From NCBI RefSeq assembly GCF_026342435.1, contig NZ_JAPEMT010000003.1, positions 868,001-932,000 of the forward strand: a stretch of DNA of 64,000 nt. The letters are read 5' to 3'. Under the pieces are notes generated by a model that was not told the origin of the DNA, searched no databases, and worked only from the letters and a program-made list of their open reading frames with translations. The DNA comes from Streptomyces sp. NBC_00237. Lineage in GTDB: Bacteria > Actinomycetota > Actinomycetes > Streptomycetales > Streptomycetaceae. Positions 34,896-42,835 of this stretch are shown here, one piece after another. Numbering within the stretch: the first letter of the stretch is position 1; each line of letters starts with the position of its first letter. The position numbers were made by a program, and so were the translations under genes.

Positions 34896-35438
34896 TTACA
34901 GCTCCAGGCGCTTCACGAGCGAGGCTGCCTGGTCCTCGATGGGCAGCGTGCCGTTAAGGACTAGCCCGGCTGTCTGCCGGGTCGGCGCTACGTAGAGGTC
35001 GAAGGCACGCACGGTATGGGCGTATCCGAGCAGACCCGGCAGCGGGTCCCTGCCCTCAGTCAGGTTGCGGATCGTCTTGCGGACTACCCGCAGGTCCGCC
35101 GGGACGTCGACGAATACCGTCCAGGACGCCTTCTCGACCAGGCGGTTGAGGGCAAGCGCGAAGATGCCCTCCACAATCGTCAACGGTGCCCCGAAGTGCT
35201 CGTCGAGAGCCGCGCTGATCCGGACGGGATCGAGGGCCTGCGGATTGCTGAAATCCACGATCCGTCCCGGGACTCCGTCCAGCCGGGGAACGCTGGGAGC
35301 GAGCGCCACGTCCTGGTGGTAGCAGGAATCGAGGTGAACCACGCCCGTGCCGGGCACCTGTTGGGCCACGGCGCGGGCCAGCGAGGTCTTCCCCGATCCG
35401 GCGCCACCGCCGATCAGGAGGAGACGGGGCAGGTTCAC
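34896..35438 (-). CDS. P-loop uridine kinase-like ATPase
   Basis: 180 residues from a GTG start. The P-loop is LLIGGGAGSGKTSLARAVA; HLDSCYHQD corresponds to the DDFYH substrate motif of uridine kinases; TIVEGIFAL follows the pattern of the phosphoribulokinase/uridine kinase superfamily. LRVVRKTIRNLTEGRDP resembles the lid with catalytic Arg. It probably phosphorylates a nucleoside or small sugar; the substrate is not readable. Monocistronic, with no partner genes. Confidence 0.85.
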   Translation of the reverse strand: MNLPRLLLIGGGAGSGKTSLARAVAQQVPGTGVVHLDSCYHQDVALAPSVPRLDGVPGRIVDFSNPQALDPVRISAALDEHFGAPLTIVEGIFALALNRLVEKASWTVFVDVPADLRVVRKTIRNLTEGRDPLPGLLGYAHTVRAFDLYVAPTRQTAGLVLNGTLPIEDQAASLVKRLEL

Positions 35439-35610
35439 GTGTAGGCCTCACGCCGAACGGATGCTGACGACGCGAGTGTAGTGAACACCCACTTCCCGAG
35501 TAGCGGCTCTGCGGCGGCACCACGGAGACTCCGCAAGAACTCGTTGGCGGACGAGGGCGGCCCCTGCTACTTTTCCGGAGGCCGTGCGAGAGATCGAGGA
35601 GGTGGTACCC

Positions 35611-35664
35611 GTGAACGCAGTTTCGACATGGGTGCTCCCTTCCGGGGCCACGGTCGGGCGATAG
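35611..35664 (+). CDS. Possible 17-residue leader peptide
   Basis: A GTG with an excellent Shine-Dalgarno (GAGGAGG) opens VNAVSTWVLPSGATVGR and a TAG stop, 49 bp before the hydrolase start at 35714. It could be a leader ORF or a remnant of a lost gene. No attenuator hairpin was identified. Confidence 0.25.
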   Translation: MNAVSTWVLPSGATVGR

Positions 35665-35713
35665 ACAGGTCGTCCGGGAGCGCCGTTCCAGTGCACTCCC
35701 GAAAGGCACGACC

Positions 35714-36448
35714 ATGCGTTTCACTTCCGAGCAGCGCCTCGACGACGGCGTCCTCGAACGCGAATTCACCCTCGGTCAGATTCCCGGCATCCTGTGGACA
35801 CCTGCATCCCTACCAGCGCCGACACCGCTGATCCTGCTCGGCCACCCTCCCCTCGGGCTGCGCAGGATGTACCCCCGACTGGTGGACCGCGCCCGGCACT
35901 CCGCAGCCGAGGGCTTCGCCGCAGCCACCATCGAGCTCCCCGGAAGCGGCGACCGGCCCCGCTGGCCCGCCGCCGAGCAGGCCCGCGCTGACCTCCGCCG
36001 CGTGATGGAGGACCGCCGGCCGGTCACCGACGAGATCGTCGACGCCCTCATCCTCCCGCTGGTCGACAAGGCGGTTCCGGAATGGCAGGCCGCCCTGGAC
36101 GCCCTCCTGTCGCTGCCCGAGATCGGTGGCCCGGTCGGGTACTCGGGGGGATTGATCTCCATCGGCATCCGGCTGGCGGTGGTCGAGCCGCGCATCGTGG
36201 CCGCCGGTTTCTTCGCCGGGAGTCTCGTGCCTCGCGCGATGTTCGAGGAGGCCCGGCAGGTCACCATCCCGCTGCACGTCCTGCTGCAGTGGGACGACGA
36301 AGGGAACGACCGGCAGGCAGCCCTGGACCTGTTCGACGCGTTCGGCTCCAAAGAGAAGTCCCTGCACGCCAACATGGGCGGGCACACCGGCGTCCCACAG
36401 TTCGCCGGGGTCGCCGCGACCCAGTTCTTCACACGGCACCTGAAGTGA
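35714..36448 (+). CDS. Alpha/beta hydrolase (dienelactone hydrolase-like)
   Basis: 244 residues. PLILLGHPPLG carries the oxyanion region; VGYSGGLISIGIRLA holds the nucleophile Ser in a G-x-S-G-G elbow; QWDDEGNDR and MGGHTGVP supply the acid and His. It resembles small DLH-type or acyl hydrolases of actinobacteria. AAAGG lies 8 nt upstream of the ATG. Substrate unknown. Confidence 0.87.
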   Translation: MRFTSEQRLDDGVLEREFTLGQIPGILWTPASLPAPTPLILLGHPPLGLRRMYPRLVDRARHSAAEGFAAATIELPGSGDRPRWPAAEQARADLRRVMEDRRPVTDEIVDALILPLVDKAVPEWQAALDALLSLPEIGGPVGYSGGLISIGIRLAVVEPRIVAAGFFAGSLVPRAMFEEARQVTIPLHVLLQWDDEGNDRQAALDLFDAFGSKEKSLHANMGGHTGVPQFAGVAATQFFTRHLK

Positions 36449-36513
36449 GACCGGGCCGTCAGGCAGACATCAGACGCTAGTCGCTGTCAGCCAGGCCGCT
36501 GCACAACGCGACG

Positions 36514-36543
36514 ACAGGCCCCGCCTGAAGGCCGGGCCTGTTT
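36514..36543. terminator. Bidirectional hairpin terminator
   Basis: ACAGGCCC and GGGCCTGT arms, extended inside by CGCC and GGC with one bulged base, TGAA loop and a short T-run; 65 bp after the hydrolase stop. Confidence 0.75.
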
Positions 36544-36546
36544 CAC

Positions 36547-36572
36547 GCAGGGGCGCCGAGGGGCGCCCCTGC
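36547..36572. repeat. Second perfect hairpin
   Basis: 11-bp perfect arms (GCAGGGGCGCC and its complement) around GAGG, directly after the first terminator; no T-run. Confidence 0.6.
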
Positions 36573-36665
36573 GGGCCGCACTGTCCAGCCCATTCAATCT
36601 TCGATGAGAATCGCTCAACCTTCACTGAGACAGGACACAAGGATCGGTGCGACGAGACAAGAAGC

Positions 36666-36708
36666 GACGAAATCCCGCCCGACCAAAGTGATCGGGCGGG
36701 ATTTCGTC
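36666..36708. terminator. Third strong hairpin
   Basis: 17-bp perfect arms (36666-36682, 36692-36708) with 9-nt loop. It can serve as a terminator in either direction, between the hydrolase gene and the convergent HAD gene. Confidence 0.75.
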
Positions 36709-36862
36709 AACCGCTTACGAGCTAACTCGTGAACGGCCCCGGGCAGGCCGGGGGAGAGGGTCTGCCAGCAGTTTCCCCAGTGGCAGCCGAGCGGTGATCG
36801 TTAGGCCGGAGAATCCGAAACCCTCATCATCCGGGCAGCCATCACCCTCATGATCCGCTGTC

Positions 36863-37528
36863 TCACCCGCTGAACGGCATCATTCCCTCGCTCACGTCAG
36901 TGATCATCCCGTGCGCGATAAGTAGCGCACCCACCTGTTGCAGTGTGGGCACACAGAAGTCCGCCGCGGAGATGGCGTTCGCTGGATGAGTTGTCGTCAG
37001 TCCGACGACCGTGCAACCCGCTGCTTTGCCTGCACGGGCGCCGACAGGTGCGTCTTCGACGACCAGACATTGGGAAGGATCAACGGCCAGTCGCGAGGCG
37101 GCGAGAAGGAAACAGTCAGGAGCGGGCTTTCCCTGCTCCACGTCCGTAGCGAATACCTGCACGTCAGGCAGGGGCAGATCAGCCGCAGCGAACCGTCGAT
37201 GCACAGATTCCCGGTCGCCCGAGGTAACGATGGCCCACTTGCCGGCAGGCAGCGACCTCAACAGAGGGGCCGCTCCTTCGACGGCCGGGAAGTGGTCCTC
37301 TTCACGGGACAGAAGTTGATCCAGGACCCGTCGTTCGGCGGCTGCGTTGAGGTGCGGAGCCGCGTCCCTGACGGTGTCCTCCGGCCGGCGACCGAATGTC
37401 AGCTGCCAGACCTTCTCCGCGCTGAGACCGCGCAGCCGTGACCATTCATCCCACACCCTGCGGTGAGCGGTTGTGGAGTCCAGTAGGACCCCGTCAACAT
37501 CGAAGAGCACAGCTGTAATCGTCACCAC
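36863..37528 (-). CDS. HAD-superfamily hydrolase (beta-phosphoglucomutase-like phosphatase)
   Basis: 221 residues from a GTG start. Motif I LFDVDGVLLDST, motif II WAIVTSGDR, motif III Lys in EQGKPAPDCF, motif IV VVEDAPVGARAGKAAG; all catalytic positions are present. The helical cap at about residues 18-85 makes it subfamily IA. Such enzymes dephosphorylate sugar phosphates or related metabolites. Convergent with the hydrolase across three hairpins. Confidence 0.92.
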   Translation of the reverse strand: MVTITAVLFDVDGVLLDSTTAHRRVWDEWSRLRGLSAEKVWQLTFGRRPEDTVRDAAPHLNAAAERRVLDQLLSREEDHFPAVEGAAPLLRSLPAGKWAIVTSGDRESVHRRFAAADLPLPDVQVFATDVEQGKPAPDCFLLAASRLAVDPSQCLVVEDAPVGARAGKAAGCTVVGLTTTHPANAISAADFCVPTLQQVGALLIAHGMITDVSEGMMPFSG

Positions 37529-37693
37529 TTCATGCTCTCAGAACATCAAAAGATGACAGAGGTTGCCCCTTGCGAATCAGAAACAACTCCGCAAGGGGCT
37601 TTCACCGTCGCCAACTCGCCCTGGACCGAGCCCTGTTGCTGTGTGCTGGCTGGGCGGCCATATCCAGAAGTGCTCGCTTACGGCGAGGGGATC

Positions 37694-38466
37694 GTGATGG
37701 TGGAGGGAGGCGTGGAGTCCGTGCTGCGGCGGGCCCGGGGTACGCGGAACATGACGTTGGAGGAGGTTGCGGAGGCGTTGAACGCGCTCACCGGGCTGGC
37801 GGCGGATGCGAGTCTGGTCAGTGCCTTGGAATCCGGTCGTAAGTTGACGGGGAAGCGGAACCGGGCGGGGCTGTGCCGGTCGTACCGGGAGCGGCCGGAG
37901 GTGTAGTTCGCCCATCAGGACGGGGCGACCACCAGCGTGTTGGAGATGTCCGGGACCACGAGGTGGTCAGGGTGCTCACCCGGTGGACCGAGCTGGTCGA
38001 GGCGATGATCGCGGTCGCGGCGGGCGCCCGCGAGCAGCTGGTGGTCACCGGCAGCAGATCCCGGGAGAAGGCGTGTCTCGCGGCGATCGAGACCGCGGTG
38101 GCTCAGGAGCCGGACCTGGTGCACCACCGGGTGCTGTACGGACCGCCCCGCCACCGTGAACTCGTCGACCACCTGGCGCGGCTGCTGGAGCTGCGCGATC
38201 CCGCCGCCCGCCACCACGGCGTCAAGACCCTCCACATCGGGATGGTCCAACTGGCCGCAGCGCTGGAACGGTTCTTCGTAGCGTACGAAACGGCGGCGGT
38301 CGTCCCGCTGCCGCCGTTCCACGGAGCGGAGGGTTTCGATTGTGGGATCGTGCTGGGCCGCCAGGCGGCGGCGGGGCTGGTTCACCATGGTCGGGAGGCG
38401 TGCGTGTCCGCACGGCTGGTGGAGACGATCGAGGCCGTCCGCGCACTGCCGGTACGGCAGTCCTGA
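37694..38466 (+). pseudogene. XRE-type regulator with effector domain, interrupted
   Basis: From GTG 37694 the frame reads VESVLRRARGTRNMTLEEVA and onward through SLVSALESGRKLTGKRNRA to RSYRERPEV, a helix-turn-helix typical of Streptomyces XRE proteins. A TAG at 37904-37906 then interrupts it. The next residues FAHQDGATTSVLEMSGTTR continue in the same frame, after which a frameshift near 37958 is needed to reach VRVLTRWTELVEAMIAVAAGAREQLVV and the conserved C-terminal domain ending at 38466. The C-terminal part has a phospholipase D-like or ligand-sensing look (GSRSREKACLAAIE). The continuous reading frame was lost recently. Confidence 0.8.
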
Positions 38467-38482
38467 CGTGGTGGGGAGAAGT

Positions 38483-39675
38483 GTGAGCAGCAACCGTTCG
38501 ACCGTTTCCGGGGAGCGGATGGCTTCCGTGGTGGCGCTGGCGCAGGAGCTGATCCGCCGCCCCAGCCGGGGCGGGATCGACGATTACGGGCCGGTCCTTC
38601 ACGTGCTCGAATCCTGACTCGCTTCCCATGGCCTGCCGCATCGCCGCCTGCTCGACGGCCATGGCCAGGTTGTGGGCCTGCTCGTGGAGATCACCGGGGG
38701 CCGTCCGGGGGAGTGGTGGACGGTGGACGCCTGCGTCGCCACCGCTCCGTACGGGGACGAAGCCGCCTGGTCGTTCCCCCCGGACAGCGGCGACGTTGTG
38801 GACGGCTGGCTGCGCGGCCGGGGCGCGGCCGACTCCAGGCTCGCCGCCTCCCTCTTCTGTCACCTTGCCGCCGAACTCCAGCCCCGCGCCACCGACCTGG
38901 CCGACGGGCTTGCGGTGCTGCTGGACGTCGACGAGCTCACCGGCGCCTTCGGCGGCGCCCGCGCCCACCTCGCTGACCCGCACGCGGTCCGCCCGGCGGG
39001 CGTGATGATCGGCTACCCAGGGCTGGAGGACGTCGTGGTCGGCGGCCGGGGCTGTGGCAGGCCACGATCGCTGTCCACACCCCGTCCGGGCCTCCGGTTC
39101 CAGCCGTACGGTGGTAGGTGCGATTTGCCGCGCCGCCCACCTCGTACGGCTCCTGGACGAGGCGCAACTCCCCGGCCCGGACACCGGCTCGGGATTTCCG
39201 CTGGGGCCGAAGCTGTCGGTGACCGCCCTGCACGGCGGCCAGGGCTTCTCGGTGACTCCCTCCCGGTTCGAGCTGAAAGTCGACGTACGCACCACCCCCT
39301 CCTTCGACGCGCACGACGCCGAGACGGTGGTCCGCAAGGCGGTCGCCGAACTCGACGCCGACCTGCCCGCTGCCGTACCGACGGAGGTCGTCCCGGTCGC
39401 GTTCTGGCCGCCCTTCCACCTTGATGAGGACGAACAGCCCGCCGCCGCACTCCTGCAAGCTGCGGCAGGCGGGCCTCTGCGTCCGGGCGAAAACCGCGGA
39501 CCCCAGCAACATCGGCAACCTGCTGGCCGGTGAGGGCATCCGGGCGACCGCCGGTTTCGGAGTGGCGTACGAGGGCCTGCACGGGAACGACGAACGCGCC
39601 GACCTCGCCGCACTGCCCCAGGTCTACGCCGTCTTCCGGCAGGCCGTCCTTGACCTGCTGACCTCGCGATCCTGA
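38483..39675 (+). pseudogene. M20 family metallopeptidase, decayed
   Basis: GTG 38483 opens VVALAQELIRRPSRGGIDDYG and reaches a TGA at 38615-38617 where Trp is likely (HVLES*LASHGLPHRRL). The same frame continues with APYGDEAAWSFPPDSGDVVDGWLRGRGAADSRLAAS, the M20 metal-site region (described across positions 38745-38850). Two frameshifts near 39052 and 39095 and another near 39470 break the rest: SRTVVGAICRAAHLVRLLDE, ELKVDVRTTPSFDAHDAE, and the C-terminal GIRATAGFGVAYEGLHGNDE. Close to the succinyl-diaminopimelate desuccinylase/ArgE group. It follows the XRE pseudogene by 16 bp; both probably decayed together. Confidence 0.85.
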
Positions 39676-39776
39676 TCCTGCTGCACGCCGGAATCGGCGT
39701 CCTCGGCGCGGCCACCACCATCGCTGGCTCCGGCTTCGCCCTCGCAGCCAAGACCGGAGTTCCCCGCGGCCGGTAA
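39669..39776 (+). other. Possible tail of a lost membrane protein
   Basis: In one frame the DNA reads ILILLHAGIGVLGAATTIAG then SGFALAAKTGVPRGR and a stop, a hydrophobic segment without a start. Fragment only. Confidence 0.3.
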
Positions 39777-39811
39777 CCCTGCCCCGTCACGTACGGCACC
39801 AGGGCACCCTT

Positions 39812-39859
39812 CCGACAACCCCGGGGTGTCACCACGGAGTGACAATCCGGGGTTGTCGG
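39812..39859. repeat. Long inverted repeat (hairpin)
   Basis: 13-bp perfect arms CCGACAACCCCGG (39812) and its complement (39847), plus inner TGTCA/TGACA. Could be a terminator for the M20 remnant or an operator. The remaining sequence to 40095 shows no gene. Confidence 0.6.
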
Positions 39860-40095
39860 AGGGCCGGTCCCGGGCGGAGAGCAGGCGCGCCGGCCGGGGT
39901 GCCGTCGGGGGTGTTCGGCAGTCAGCGGGGCGCGCGGTGCGATATCTCCATCTCCCGCGAGCGTTTTGCATCAGTGGTGCGGATCGGGCCTGTGCCCAGC
40001 GGACGGCGCGCAGTCATGGCGCCATCATCACCGTCCCTCCGCGGTGAAGAGGGCCCTCTCAAGGACGTGCCGGACGGTGGTACCAGCAGGAGGCT

Positions 40096-40320
40096 TCAAG
40101 GTGCAGGGCATTCGACGGGCTGCCAGTCCTCCACTGGCTTGGTCCGGAACAGACCCCGGTAGACACGGCGAGTGAGCACAACCGCGCCCTCGCCGTACTC
40201 CTCAAGCTCTTCGAAGGCTTCGGCCTGCGAGTCGTACACGAATTTCTTGCCCTTTGCGTTCTTGATGATCCACTCCCGGTCGGCTGCAACACCGATACCA
40301 CCTGTCTGCAATGTCCCCAC
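40096..40320 (-). CDS. Small hypothetical protein
   Basis: 74 residues, MGTLQTGGIGVAADREWII then KNAKGKKFVYDSQAEAFEEL and a basic-aromatic end (VYRGLFRTKPVEDWQP). Amphipathic, with normal codon use for this genome. I do not recognise a family. No RBS stronger than GGGGTGG is visible. It is the only plausible gene in this stretch. Confidence 0.45.
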   Translation of the reverse strand: MGTLQTGGIGVAADREWIIKNAKGKKFVYDSQAEAFEELEEYGEGAVVLTRRVYRGLFRTKPVEDWQPVECPAP

Positions 40321-40732
40321 CCCATCAGAAAGATGAACAACCTTACCCGGTGCGACGGCCGCTCGGGCAGCCCGGTGGTATGCGTGCCGGGCCGCTCCTC
40401 ACGCTGTGAGGAGTTCCGGCCTGCGACGATGCAGTTGAAGGGTGAGAACTGCGGAGCTTGCCCAGTGCCGTGCGAGCCTGCAGGCGCTGACACTTCCGAC
40501 TGGTACGACCGCCGCACGACTCCCGAGCGCAAGACCCGCGATCTCGTCCGCCAACTCGAACGCCCGGGCAATACCGTCGCGCTGACGCCCGCATCCGCCT
40601 GATCCGTTCCTGCCCCGGGACACCGTCCAGCACAGCCACCTGAGCCAACGCCAGCATGCCCGCGAACGCTGGACGTTCCGGCCAGATTTTCGGAGGCGTT
40701 GATCGACTTGTGAGGCCGTGACATCTCGCTGG
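40321..40732. other. Stretch without a recognisable gene
   Basis: Several short frames exist on both strands but none has family motifs or a good RBS. Probably remnants. Confidence 0.35.
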
Positions 40733-41033
40733 TCAAGCGGGATGCTGCCTGTGTGCGATGACGTGTTGAAGCTGTTGCCGCAGCTGAGGGCTGTGGGATC
40801 GCTTCGGCCGAGGAATGCGGGGACACGGTCGTGGCTCGACATCGAAGGCGGGTACGGCCGCCAGGCGTGTCCTCGCCGCCTGGACGATGCGCTCGATGTC
40901 GGTTTCGGGGATCCCGTCGACGAAGCCGATGCCCCGCATAGTGCAGGTGCAGCTACTGGTCGGGGATCAGAGACAGGCCGTCGATGCCCTTCAGAGCGGG
41001 CTCGGGAGCAAGCCATGAGAACAGGCTCTCTGG
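40733..41033 (-). pseudogene. 2'-5' RNA ligase-like protein, decayed
   Basis: The minus strand from about 41033 reads LFSWLAPEPALKGIDGLSLI then PDQ, a TAG stop, and LHL; after a frameshift it continues MRGIGFVDGIPETDIERIVQ and AARTRLAAVPAFDVE. This is the pattern of LigT-type 2'-5' RNA ligases (first H-x-T-like motif HLT..GIGF). The stop and the frameshift lie around the first HxT motif, and the second half is missing. Confidence 0.6.
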
Positions 41034-41200
41034 CCGGTGAGACCCAGGAGTCTCCACGAGCGGGGATGGGGCTATCGCGGTCGTCACCGTTCCGCCGAAG
41101 CGCTGTTGGGGTTGACATATCGCTCAACCCCTTCATCGGTACCAACGTCAACGGCCGCGGTCTGTTACACCGATGGCGGTTGGCCGCGTTCCGGAAGCGG

Positions 41201-41644
41201 CTATGCCCAGTTGTGCTCGGAAAGCTGACCTGCGTTGTCCAGGTAGCCGCGCAGGCCCGCCTCGGGGTATTCGATGATGTCGTCGGGCAGTTCGTGGACG
41301 GTGAACCACTCCAGGGCCATGCACTTGGACGGTTCCTGGTTGACGGGATCACCCTTCCACTCAGTTGCCTCGAAGAAGAAGCCGATCCTGGTCATCGTGT
41401 CGTCCTGCCGGTGGTGCACGACCTGGACGAGTCGCAGGTGGTTTGGGGCGACTTCCAGACTGGTCTCCTCGAACAGCTCGCGGGCTGCGCCGGCGCTGAT
41501 CGTTTCGCCCTCGTCGAGTTTCCCGGAGGGCATGTGCCAGCGTCCCCGTCCGTACGGGCCGCCGCGCTGCGAGAAGAGGATCTTGTCACCGTCGCGCACG
41601 ATCACGTGCGTGTCGATGACCGGGTGTGCCAGGTCGCTACTCAT
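41201..41644 (-). CDS. NUDIX hydrolase
   Basis: 147 residues with a complete Nudix box (GKLDEGETISAGAARELFEE followed by TS). It starts VIDTHVIVRDGDKILFSQRG, as in MutT/NTP pyrophosphohydrolases acting on nucleoside diphosphate derivatives. Substrate specificity is not visible. The ATG overlaps the stop of the preceding small frame by 4 bp, so its translation may be coupled. Confidence 0.92.
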   Translation of the reverse strand: MSSDLAHPVIDTHVIVRDGDKILFSQRGGPYGRGRWHMPSGKLDEGETISAGAARELFEETSLEVAPNHLRLVQVVHHRQDDTMTRIGFFFEATEWKGDPVNQEPSKCMALEWFTVHELPDDIIEYPEAGLRGYLDNAGQLSEHNWA

Positions 41645-41838
41645 GATTCCCGGGGGGTTGGCTGGGCTGGTGAGGGAAGCGACGGTATCTGCCGACGCAA
41701 GATCGCTTCAGCGATTTGGCCAGCGACCGCCGAAGGAGTGAGCGCCGAGGAGTTGACGCGCAGCACGTTGACGCCGCGCTGTTCCAGGAGGGCCGCGGCC
41801 TCTTCGTAGAGAGCCACCAGCTGCTCCAGGACGGTCAC
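41641..41838 (-). CDS. Short frame coupled to NUDIX gene, possible fragment
   Basis: 65 residues from GTG 41838: VTVLEQLVALYEEAAALLEQ, then RGVNVLRVNSSALTPSAVAG, and a Pro-rich end. It looks like the C-terminal helix-strand-helix of a nucleoside or nucleotide kinase, so it may be the displaced 3' end of a longer gene. It overlaps neighbours by 4 bp on both sides (GTGA, ATGA). Function not known. Confidence 0.4.
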   Translation of the reverse strand: MTVLEQLVALYEEAAALLEQRGVNVLRVNSSALTPSAVAGQIAEAILRRQIPSLPSPAQPTPRES

Positions 41839-41960
41839 AGCGACACCGGGTGCGCGAGCAGTTCGCGTCGCCCGTACTTGACCGTGGCGGCCCGCGGTCC
41901 GTACTCCGCGAACACCGTGCCAACCCCTCCCGGTAAGTTCGCTGCCACGTCAGCCGTGTT
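41835..41960 (-). pseudogene. C-terminal fragment of an unidentified gene
   Basis: The frame ending at 41835 reads GGVGTVFAEYGPRAATVKYG then RRELLAHPVSL and TGA. The sequence looks protein-like here, but no N-terminus is present upstream. With the next frame it could be a single protein split by a -1 frameshift at GTGA (HPVSL-TVLEQL). Confidence 0.35.
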
Positions 41961-42085
41961 GTCGGTGCGTGCATCTGTGTGCGCCAGGGCTCGGCTTGTG
42001 GCTGCTATTGGCGGCGGATACGTGAAAACGGGACGGTACGACCCGCGGGCCAACTGCCCGCGGCACGACGAGGGAAGGCACATAC

Positions 42086-42682
42086 ATGGCACAGGCTCAT
42101 CGACCGACCGGTACCGACTCCGGGTCCCATGCCTCGAAAACGGCTCCGGGTGCCCCACGGAGCTGGCTCCTCCGGCTGGGCGCGCCGCCCGTCGCGGCGA
42201 CCGCGCTGACGGCGTCCGTCGCGCTCTACATGACCCTGGTCGTCTTCGGGAACATCACGGATTTCGGGACCAACCAGCAGTTCGTCCAGCACGTCCTGAG
42301 CATGGACACCACGTTCAAGGACCCTGACCTGATGTGGCGGGCAGTCGAATCCCCCACCGTTCAGAACGCCGCCTACGTCGCCATCATCGCCTGGGAGTCG
42401 CTGGCCGCGTCGGTCCTCCTCACCGCTACCTGGTTCTGGATCACGGGGCTGCGCCGCGACGCGTACGACCGCGCCCGCGCGGCCAGCACCGTGGGCCTGG
42501 TCATGATGTTGCTGCTCTTCGGGATGGGCTTCCTCGCTATCGGCGGCGAGTGGTTCGCCATGTGGCAGTCGTCCGACTGGAACGGTCTGGATCCTGCGAC
42601 CCGCAACGTCGCGCTGGCAGTTTTCACGCTGCTCCTCGTGTACCTGCCCGGGATCCGCCGGGCAGGTACGGCACGGACCTGA
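42086..42682 (+). CDS. DUF2165-like integral membrane protein
   Basis: 198 residues. Four hydrophobic segments (about 38-58, 98-118, 130-152, 172-190) with NITDFGTNQQFVQHVLSMDT in the first loop and AYVAIIAWESLAASVLL in the second segment, a pattern of DUF2165 proteins. GGCAC/GAAGGC before ATG 42086 gives a fair RBS. Function unknown. The end is 150 bp before the left repeat of the IS5-type element. Confidence 0.8.
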   Translation: MAQAHRPTGTDSGSHASKTAPGAPRSWLLRLGAPPVAATALTASVALYMTLVVFGNITDFGTNQQFVQHVLSMDTTFKDPDLMWRAVESPTVQNAAYVAIIAWESLAASVLLTATWFWITGLRRDAYDRARAASTVGLVMMLLLFGMGFLAIGGEWFAMWQSSDWNGLDPATRNVALAVFTLLLVYLPGIRRAGTART

Positions 42683-42835
42683 AGCCGACCGCGCAGCGGG
42701 TGAGGCGGGCGACAAGCACAGAGCCGAGCCCCCGCACAGCTGTCATCTGGTGACGGCGGCTGAGCTGCTCTGTGGGCGGGTCGGTAAGGGCCGCCGCTCG
42801 CCGTGCTTGCCCCGAGCAGGGCGACGCTGGCCTGC

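Noticed and set aside
35448..35696. 82-codon minus-strand frame before the hydrolase
   Set aside because: No RBS or motif; overlaps the probable promoter and leader of the plus-strand hydrolase.
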